Of a DNA stretch of 64,000 bases, positions 56,468 through 64,000 are shown in pieces. The DNA comes from Ochotona curzoniae (taxonomy: Eukaryota > Chordata > Mammalia > Lagomorpha > Ochotonidae). The notes below the pieces were generated by a model. It was not told where the DNA came from. It did not search any database and worked only from the letters and a program-made list of their open reading frames with translations. Both the position numbers and the translations under genes were made by a program. The stretch's first letter is position 1. The number at the start of each line of letters is the position of its first letter. The DNA lies in contig NW_024466607.1 in assembly GCF_017591425.1 (NCBI RefSeq), forward strand, positions 11,664,501-11,728,500, written 5' to 3'.

Positions 56468-56847
56468 AAGTACGTCGATACTCTATAAACTTGCAGTAAC
56501 ATCCAAGTATTGCATGTTGAAGCAGTACGTGCCCAGAGCCAGCTGTTTGCTGGGGCCTACATTTATGGCTGACATTTGTCAGCGGGCACTGGTCCTGCTC
56601 TCAGAGCACAGGTTGGGCAAAGGTGTGAACCGTTCACTGGCATCCTGGTGAGAATGCCCTGGGTGGAGAGGGCTTGTAGGAGCAGCCCTGTCCTGGAATG
56701 CCCGGCACCAAAGCGCCACCCTTGAAGGGTTTGTGCCTTACCAACTGAAGCTAGCAGATGTGATGTTTTGTCTCCTGAGAGTGTGGCAGGTATCTTGCAC
56801 ATTTTAATTGAATTTAGGGTCATGTCAAATCTGTCCAGTATAATTTT

Positions 56848-57134
56848 TTTTTCTTTAAATTGTATTAGAGATAGATACTGAGTAAGCGAGCTCCTGTCTG
56901 CTGATTCACTTCCCAAATGCGGGCAGTGGCTGCACCTCAAGGTGTGGCAGGGACCTGGAGCGAGGTACTCAGTCCAGATCACTCCCTGCAGTGGCAGGAA
57001 CTTGGTTGGTTGAGTTGTGCCAGCTGCCTCCCCAGGTGCCAGGTCTGCTTTAGCGGGAAAGGCAAGTCAGGGGCTGGTCCTGGGTACTGACTGTAGGCAT
57101 TCCTACAATGGAACCCAGGGCCTTAATGCCACCA
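56848..57134 (-). mobile_element. CSINE, old divergent copy
   Basis: A T run, then 'gtctgctgattcacttccca', 'ggtactcagtccagatcact', 'tccccaggtgccaggtctgc' and 'tactgactgtaggcattcct'. It belongs to an older subfamily. Confidence 0.65.
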
Positions 57135-57310
57135 CTCTCAGGATCATTTTGTAAATACATTTCCCCTGAAAACTTGGTAAGCTGAATGTGACTTAAGTGG
57201 CTGTGTTAGCAACTGAGAGTGAACTGTCCCTTCTTCTCTGATACAGCAGGAAAAATGTAAATTAGAATCTAGGGAATTACAGCTATTTTGAGTTTGTCAT
57301 TTAGAAGAGG

Positions 57311-57332
57311 TTTTTTTTTTTTTTTTTTTTTT
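57311..57332 (+). repeat. Poly(T), 22 T
   Basis: An uninterrupted T22 run. It may be the poly(A) end of an unrecognised minus-strand retroposed segment. 'TTAGAAGAG' occurs at 57301-57309 and again at 57560-57568. Confidence 0.9.
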
Positions 57333-57640
57333 CCTTTTCTGGCTCCTTTCAATGGGATCTCCTGTTTTAACAGTTGGTTTGTTTTTTGCACATGAATGTG
57401 GGAGGAGGCCCCTTCTAATGCTGGCTTTCTAGAACTAACATTTGATGTTTGCAAAAATACCAGGGAACATTCACCCGCCCCGCACTTAGAAATACTCACT
57501 GCTAAGAGATATTTCTGGGGTCCGCCAGCTAATCTTCCTTCCCTCTTCGTTCCTCATCATTAGAAGAGTGGGAAGCATAGTTGGTACACAGGTTTTATTT
57601 TTGACACAAGTTGTAAACTTTAGTTAAAAATGTATCACGT

Positions 57641-57924
57641 AGGGGGCGGGATGTGGTGCAGTGGTTGAGATGGTTAAGGCACTGCTAAGGAAGTCTGATG
57701 CGGAGTGCCTGAGTTTGAGAGGTAGCTCTGCTCCCCATTCTGGTGTCCTGCCATGGTGCAACCCCGGAGGCAGCAGGTGGTGGCTCAAGTCTTCAGGCCA
57801 CTCCATCTGAGTTCCTGGCGTCTGTCCGGCCCAACGCTGGCTGTTGCAGCCGTTCACAGAGTGAACCAGTGGACAAAGATCTTTTGTGTTTGTGTCTCTG
57901 CCTTTCAAATCAAAGTGAAAAGTT
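57641..57924 (+). mobile_element. CSINE-like copy, older
   Basis: 'ggggcgggatgtggtgcagt', 'ggttgagatggttaaggcac', 'gatgcggagtgcctgagttt', 'ggctgttgcagccgttcaca', 'gagtgaaccagtggacaaag', then 'ctgcctttcaaatcaaagtg'. Confidence 0.75.
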
Positions 57925-59035
57925 GTTGTTTTTTTGTGTTTTTTTTTTTTTCCCCTTTTTAAAGTCTGTCAGTAAAACTGATTTGGGCTATGGTTCTCAG
58001 GCACTTGATGTAATTTTATCCTAATTGCTCTTAACACAAGTTCTTAATAGCTTCATTTTTTTGTATTTGGCACATCTCTTGCTGTCTTAGGAAGCTGGAA
58101 GACAGTATGTTACAATAGGAAAGCACTTACTGTTGGCAGAGGTGTCAGGCATGCTCCATTCTTCTTGCTCAGCTGTCATCCTGGGTCACATTAACTGGGT
58201 AGGGGAGTGCAAGGTGTGGTGTGGGCAAGACCCGGTGGGTTGCAGTGTGCGTCAGCCCCGAGGTCACTCTGCAAGTCCCCCATCTGTGGCCGGCTGAGTT
58301 CTCAGGTTGTTGGTGCTGTGATTGTGGTCCAAGGCTGGGCGCTGAGGCCACGGGCCAGGTCAGTCTCTGTGCTCCACTGAGACCTCGGAAGCCCGGGAGG
58401 ACAGGAGGGGGCCCAGTCGCTCCGTGTGTTCGTGGCGGTGGGGAGTGCTGGCTGCCCTCTCCTGAGTGACCCATTCTCCTGTTACCCATCTCATACGCAG
58501 AGTCTTGTTGGGCCAGAGTTCTGGTTTCCATAAAGCCAGCCTTGCAAGTCCTGGCAGTGCCCAGCACACTCCCCAGCGCCGCTCCTGCCACAGCTTTTGT
58601 CCCTGGCCCAGGCCTGCAAGGCGAGCCTTCACGCCACCCTCCAGGGTCCCTGGGGAATAACCCCACTGTTACCATTATGTAATCTTCCCTCCCAGTTGAA
58701 ATTAACTTCCCTTACTGGGAAATTTTTAATTTTTTCCTTTTTTTTTTTTTTTTAAAACTTTTCCAGGAAGTTCCTCTAACTGGGTATTAAAAATAGCACA
58801 TACAAGCGGTAAAACCTGAAACTGTAAGAGCAGTGGGAGGCAGAACAGCTCTTAATCCACCAGCCATACAAGTGTAACAGTGGGGGAAAAATCACTCCAA
58901 GAAGAAGTTATATGCGTCAAAAAAAATAAACAAATAAAATAACAGTATTACTTCATGATTTCATCATAGTACTTTTAAAAATAGCCACATGGGATCCTGG
59001 GGTTTGCGTCAGCATCATTCACTTATTTAAACGGT
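57925..59035. other. Unique sequence
   Basis: T runs lie near 57938-57950 and 58738-58753, and an A/AT-rich patch at 58918-58945. 58200-58660 is GC-rich but without a supported exon. Confidence 0.35.
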
Positions 59036-59335
59036 GCTGTGATATGGGCATGTGTGTGCCCCCCAAAACCCATGTTAAGAAACTTACCACCCGTGTGATA
59101 GTATCAACAGACGGGGTCCTAGGGAGGTGACCCAGTAATGGTTGGGGTTCAGACAGACCCCTCTGTAAGAAGGTGCCAGTTGCGTACCAGGAGGGGGCCC
59201 CTCACCAGACCCCGGCTCTGCTGGTGCCTGCATCTGGGACAGTTCCGTCCTGGACACCTGCAGCACAGGGACGTCCGCCCACTTCAAGCCACCTGTCTAC
59301 AGGGTTTTGTTAGCACCGGCCACAGCTAAGAAATG
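59036..59335 (+). mobile_element. MaLR-type LTR (MST/MLT1-like)
   Basis: Sense order: 'gtgccccccaaaacccatgt', 'gtgtgatagtatcaacagac', 'ggggtcctagggaggtgacc', 'gggggcccctcaccagaccc', 'cggctctgctggtgcctgca' and 'agggttttgttagcaccggc'. This matches the conserved stretches of MST/MLT1 LTRs, including the 'caccagac..cgg.tctgc.ggtgcc' signature. No internal retroviral sequence is adjacent. Confidence 0.7.
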
Positions 59336-60065
59336 TCAGCTCATGCTTCTGTTTCTAACACGCCTTCCATGATTTCTGCTTTCTTAACATGAAATCAGAT
59401 GAGTGGTCTGTCCTTGCTCTCGGGCCAAGGAGAGACTGAAGTTAACGAAATGGCAGTCTGCACCTCTAGTGTAGCTGCGTAGGCATGGCCCCACCGGGAC
59501 ACGTGAAGGGCAGCTGGGCCCAGGACTCCCCACTTGCTTTTGTCCGTGCTGCATTTCCAAGGATTGTAAGGCACAGCAGAAAAGCTGCATAGGGATTGGG
59601 GTGAAGAGAAGAACAGTTAGAGAAAGCAGTGCGAGCAAAGGCCCTGTGGGGGAGAGGCATTGATGACAGCCATGGCACTTGAGTCACTGCAGTGCCTGGC
59701 ATGAACTGGACCCCGTCCGGAAGGCCGTTTGTGTCTTACTTCTTCTGACCCTCCTACATCAGCTGTCTGCTTCCACGCAGTAAATTCCGCAAGCAGCGGC
59801 TGGGTTGAGTGCTTCTGGCTCAGGGTACCCCCAGTGTGGCAGTCGGAATGAAACATGCCACTGTGGAAACGGGGCGGCAGGTGGATCTGAAGGCCACCAA
59901 CTGCACCGCTCTGCTCCTGATTGGCAGGAGAAATGAGAGGGAAAATCCATGGGAAACCTCGGATGCATGGTGCTAAAAAGAGCCCAAAACAGCCCCAGAG
60001 TGACCCACGTGTCCGTCTACCAGTGAGCGGGCAAGCGCAGGACTGCAGTCGCGTCCAGCTATGAG
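59336..60065. other. Unique sequence
   Basis: A minus-strand 181-codon frame (59617-60162) has no supporting homology or splice sites. No gene was recognised. Confidence 0.35.
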
Positions 60066-60165
60066 AAGGAGTCCTCGGAAGTTCATGGAAAAATATCGAG
60101 CATGCATCATGGACCCAAGCCATGCATGGATTCCCCCTGACTTTTCTTTGCACCAAAGGCAACGT
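60066..60165. mobile_element. Possible mariner-like DNA transposon remnant
   Basis: 'gtcctcggaagttcatggaa', 'aaatatcgagcatgcatcat', 'catgcatggattccccctga' and 'cttttctttgcaccaaagg' recall a common 'aagttcatggaaaaatgcat...atgcatggatttcaaa...tttgcaccaaa' mammalian repeat. I think this is Tc1/mariner-type. The identification is from memory and the copy is short. Confidence 0.35.
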
Positions 60166-60496
60166 GGTCGAGTTCCCTTCCCCTGACGCATGTTGAAGGT
60201 CCTTCGCACAGGTACCTGCCCTGACACGAAAGGACCCGAGGCCACTGTGCCGAGCCAGGCACGCACATCACGAACTGCATGATTCTGTTTGTGTGAGATG
60301 TCCTGACTAGGCAGACGGGCGACGATGGAAAGCAGATTAGTGCCTGTAGGGGCCCCGGGGGAAGGGAAGGAGGGGAGGAGCTGTCAGCAGGTGTGCCGCT
60401 TCTTGCATGGGATGATGAAAATGTCCTAAAATGATAAATACGAGTCTAGTTGCACAACTCTGAGTATACTGGGACATGCTGAGGTGTGTACTTTTT

Positions 60497-60818
60497 ATTA
60501 AGAAGAAAAAAAAAGACATTTTGTTTGAAAGACAACAGAGAAGGGGGCGGGGGGAGAAACAGATCTTTCATCCACTGGTTCATTCCCCACATGACCACAG
60601 CAGCTTGGGGCTGGGTCAGGCTGAAGCCGGGCCAGGGACTCCACGCTGGTGTCCTGCCTGGGTGATGCGGACTCACACCCTTGGGCCGACTTGTGCTTCT
60701 TTTTCAGGCGCATTGAGCAGGAAGCTGGATTAGATGTGGAGCAGCTTGGGGGACTCAAACTAGTACTGTGTTATTGGATGTGGTGTCGCAGGCAGTGGCT
60801 TAACCTGCTGACCCCTGA
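60497..60818 (-). mobile_element. CSINE, older copy
   Basis: 'acattttgtttgaaagacaa', 'agatctttcatccactggtt', 'aggaagctggattagatgtg' and 'cagtggcttaacctgctgac' in inverted order. Confidence 0.82.
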
Positions 60819-61060
60819 GTTGTTTGCTTTCAAGGGTGAATTTTATCTCTGTATACCTTATCTCAGTGACGCCGTTACTGAAAAAACAAAACAAAGCAAA
60901 AAATAAATACTGCTTGCTTGTGGCCGGAGGACCCACTTCCACATTGGTTCGTGTGTGTGCCTGGCAGGTTGCTGCAAGCTCTCGGAGGGCGCTGTGCCCC
61001 CGTGGGCCCTGCTAGAGGAACTGCTCAGGTCTATGCAGGAGCAAGGGTAGGGTGGGGGCT

Positions 61061-61079
61061 ACACACACACACACACACA
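61061..61079 (+). repeat. (CA)n microsatellite at a SINE tail
   Basis: A perfect CA run that abuts the A-rich end of the inverted CSINE at 61080. Confidence 0.95.
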
Positions 61080-61385
61080 GATTTATTCGTTTTTGTTGGA
61101 AAGGGGAGATTTACAGAGAGGAGAGACAGAAAGATTTTCATCTGCTGGTTCACTCCCCAAATGGCCTTAACTGCTGGAGCTAAGCCAGGAGCCAGGAGCC
61201 TCTTCCAGGTCTTCCATGCAGGTGCAGGGTCCCAAGGCTTTGACCACAAGGCTTTGACTGCTTGCCTAGACCACAAGCAAGAAACTGGATGGCAACTGAC
61301 ACAGCTGGGATGCAAACTAGTGCCTGTGTGGGATGCTGGCACTTGCAGGGGGAGGATTAGCCAGTTGAGCCACCACGCCAGCCTT
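61080..61385 (-). mobile_element. CSINE, older copy
   Basis: 'agatttattcgtttttgttg', 'aagattttcatctgctggtt', 'gtcttccatgcaggtgcagg', 'gtgcctgtgtgggatgctgg' and head 'ttgagccaccacgccagcc'. Confidence 0.88.
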
Positions 61386-61529
61386 TGACCTGTGTTTTAT
61401 GACCTTATCTCAGAAGTCACTCGCCCCTTGCTGCCTGGTCTGCTGGACTCAGGGCTCAGCTGTAACGATGCGGCATAGAAGGGCAGACTGCTCAAGCTGG
61501 GTGGGGAGTGCTAGGGGTCATTTCAGAGC

Positions 61530-61685
61530 CCAACAACCGTATGGTTCTCTGTAAAGCAGGTCTTACCATTGCCTCCATTCTACCCGGGAAGAAGCGGGGA
61601 CACGGGGAGCTTGAGCAGCCTGCACAGTGTCACACCAGCACCAGCAGCAGAGTCCGGATTGGAGTCTGTGACTCTGTGCATCTGG
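61530..61685 (+). mobile_element. MIR relic
   Basis: 'cccaacaaccgtatggttct', 'ttgcctccattctacccggg', 'aagaagcggggacacgggga' and 'agcagcagagtccggattgg' follow the MIR order. Confidence 0.5.
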
Positions 61686-62269
61686 CATGATCCCCCAGTC
61701 TGTTTATATGTGTCCTGTGGTCCAGCTGTGGGGTTAGCTGATGGAAGGTGTGGTGGGAGGGGATGCAGCTGGCCTGCTTATCATGTCAGCTGCCCACCCT
61801 GTGCCAGCCGCCGTCTGCAGCCCCTTTCCCACCTCCTGTGTCTCCTGGGTTCCTGATGAACTCTTTTTCTGCTCCCCTGAGCAAATGTGGTTCTGTTTTA
61901 CCCGCTCCACCTGCACGAGCAGGGCTTCTCCTTCCTTTCCATTGCTTGGCTGCCTTCCTGCTGTGCAAAGCTGGCTCTACCTGCTGCTGCCGGCCCTGCC
62001 TGCCCTGCCAACAGGGCGGGTGTGCCCTGGAGGAGTGGCAGGCTCAGGGTTCAGCAAGGCTGCCCACTGGACAGCACAGACTCACTGACAGTGCAGGGAG
62101 CATGCTTATATGACAAAGACAGACAGCTTCTCTGTACAGACTGGCAGGAGTTCCTGTGGTGGTGAGGAAAGTTTTGCCTTGATGGGAGCAGCCATGGCAG
62201 TTGGTGTGCCTCGAGAGTTTCTGTCTTTCTCTTTTATTCTTCCTCCCTCCCTTCCTTCCTTTTTCTTTT
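61686..62269. other. Unique sequence
   Basis: CT-rich with a (CTTC)-type patch just before 62270. No gene was recognised. Confidence 0.4.
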
Positions 62270-62581
62270 TAAAGATTCATTTATTCATTCGAAAGAGATT
62301 TCACAGAGAGAGAAGGAGAGACAGGGAGAGAGGTCTTCCATATCCTGGCTCACTTTCCAAATGGCGACAATGGCTGAAGCTGGGCTGGTCTGAAGCCAGA
62401 AGCCTGGAGCTTCTTCCTGGTGTCCCACATGGAGGCAGGGGCCCAAGGCCTTGAACCACCCTCCACCACTTTCGTGGGCCACGAGCGGGGAGCTGGATCA
62501 GAGGTGGAACAGCCAGGACTTGAATTTGATGCTGCCACTGTAGGTGGCAGCTTAACTCCCAACGCTATGGCTGCCAGACCT
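62270..62581 (-). mobile_element. CSINE, older copy
   Basis: 'aaagattcatttattcattc', 'gagagaggtcttccatatcc', 'ggtgtcccacatggaggcag', 'gagctggatcagaggtggaa' and head 'acgctatggctgccagacc'. Confidence 0.86.
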
Positions 62582-62743
62582 TAGACATAGTCCATTATAT
62601 GAGGGAGCTTCAGGAAGTTTCTGCAAGAGTGGAATGCAAAAGTAACACCTGTTTTCTATTAACTGCTTGAAGTCCCTTCTTGTATTATTCAGAATTTATC
62701 CCAGTGATTCCTTGCTGAGAGCTTGAGCTTTAGATAATGAGTA

Positions 62744-62775
<32 letters not shown>

Positions 62776-63749
62776 CGTGTGCGTGTTTCTCTTTGGCTTC
62801 CAGGAAGCTTGGGTACCTTAAGTGTCCATTGAATGGGCATCCTGGTAAAGCTCTTGCCTCCCTCCCTTTTACGAAGCATGCCAGTTGCTCTTGTGCATAT
62901 TCTGATGGCTCTGACGCGTAGAGTTTAAGAAGGAACTGATGCACACCGGCCCGTTGTGCTTTCTCATGGTGCCAGTAACTTTCTCTTCTGGGCACTGTGC
63001 CCTGTCCCTGAATTCCAGCCTGCACAGGCTTCCTTCTGTGTCCCTAAGAATCAAGCAGTGTAGCTTCCCGAGGTGTTTAAAGGCTTGAGCTCAGGGACAC
63101 AGGGGACGGGCTGTGGTTCACCATGACCTGAGACGCACCATGCTGGAATCCCTAACTCCAACCTCAGAAATGGGCGTGGTCACGAGAACCACCCCCCACC
63201 ACACAGCGGAGCGTGGCACGGTTTCTGTCGACCTGTCTTACGGTCCACTGCATGGCCGTCCATCAGTGACTTGGCCACGTGGCTTTGCGTCATTGGCTGT
63301 GTGTGTAAAGCTGTGACCTCCAGTCCCACCTGCAGTGACTTGTTCTAGCTCCCATCACATGGCCTCTGCTTGTTGGCAGGTTTGGTTCTTTACATTCTGG
63401 AGGTGATGAGGCACATGCGATGCCCTCTATAAATGTTAGGGTGGTTGTGGTAGATGTGGACTCTTCCCATTTCCCAGATGGCTGCCCTGTAGACAGAGCC
63501 AAAGGCACATGCTGGGAGAACCGACCAACAGGGTGTGGCCTCTGTAGGGCTGTGGCTCTCACCTATGAGCCGCCATGATGCTGGCGGTGGCACTGGGATC
63601 AGGTCTGTCCTGGGAACTTTCCGTTTCAGCTCCCTCCTTCCCTGCATCCTCTTGCATCCTCTGCCTCCCCTTTTCCTTTTCCTGTCTGTCTCCTCTGCTC
63701 CTATCCCCTCCTTTTCTGCCATCCTCTTCTCTCTCACACTCCTCGTTCT
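62582..63749. other. Unique sequence with one microsatellite
   Basis: 62600-62650 weakly resembles a mariner-type terminal region ('gggagcttcaggaagtttct'). 63600-63745 is CT-rich. No gene was recognised. Confidence 0.35.
62744..62786 (+). repeat. (TG)n(CG)n alternating purine-pyrimidine repeat
   Basis: A TG dinucleotide run that passes into GCGCGCG and GTGCGTGTGCGTG. Alternating purine-pyrimidine tracts of this kind favour Z-DNA. Confidence 0.9.
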
Positions 63750-63826
63750 CCATTAGCAAGGAGCTGGATCAGGGATGCTGGCACCGATGGCAGTGGCCCA
63801 GCCCACTGTGCCACGGCATCTTCACC
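63750..63826 (-). mobile_element. CSINE head fragment
   Basis: 'agcaaggagctggatcaggg', 'atgctggcaccgatggcagt' and 'ggcccagcccactgtgccac' are the head part of an inverted copy. The rest is missing. Confidence 0.55.
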
Positions 63827-64000
63827 ATTGTGTCGTGGTGACAGGTGTCTGCCCTTCTGCCCTGCCGGACGGAAGTTCCACAGTCACAGAGCAGCTTCTT
63901 CGTGCACTCTTGGGCTGCTATGGGGTTTGGTGAAGCAGGAAGATTGGCCAAGGTGACCGAGGGGCAGGAATGGCCTCTCCCCTTCCCTCTGGGCAATGAA
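63827..64000. other. Unique sequence to the window end
   Basis: No recognised feature. Confidence 0.4.

Noticed and set aside
57311..57332. T22 as a Pol III terminator for a nearby RNA gene
   Set aside because: No box A/B or other small-RNA gene structure lies upstream. A retroposon tail or plain mononucleotide repeat explains it better.

Overview
This window is mammalian nuclear DNA with no complete gene. It is packed with old and recent retroelements. The most abundant element, about 43 copies or pieces by hand count, is a tRNA-derived SINE of the lagomorph C family (CSINE). The youngest copies carry the head I associate with pika (Ochotona) rather than rabbit. Two short L1 3' ends also look lagomorph-specific. 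I therefore read the organism as a lagomorph, most likely a pika. That is recognition from memory and no database search was possible.

Layout. 1-12 kb: an 85% identical local direct duplication (1681-1852 and 3462-3633), an antisense L1M relic split by a SINE, a SINE-in-SINE nest with both target-site duplications (TSDs) visible (4479-5183), an L1M 3' UTR relic, and a 103-bp L1 stub with a perfect 16-bp TSD (8359-8493). 12-20 kb: SINEs, an antisense L1 ORF2 relic and pyrimidine-rich tracts. 20-25 kb: an antisense processed pseudogene of ribosomal protein P0 (RPLP0) next to an L1 3' end, an ERVL-type LTR, a MaLR-type LTR and another SINE-split L1 relic. 28.9-30.9 kb: a ~2-kb antisense retroposed unit with a 14-bp perfect TSD and a poly(A) end, two thirds of which is a degenerate 50-100 bp tandem array (a VNTR). 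31-50 kb: SINEs, including two tandem arrangements, an antisense lagomorph L1 relic, MIR and L2 relics and microsatellites. 52 kb: one convincing internal protein-coding exon on the + strand (52056-52352). 53-64 kb: SINEs, a MaLR LTR, MIR pieces and microsatellites.

The SINEs (about 30 antisense to 13 sense) and LINE relics (about 6 antisense to 1 sense) lie mostly on the minus strand. Antisense bias of retroelements is known inside transcribed genes. Together with the + strand exon, this suggests that much of the window is intron of a + strand gene. I could not name that gene. In the frame that looks protein-coding, the exon has a TAA three codons after the obvious acceptor. A second AG 12 bases downstream would remove the stop and keep the phase.
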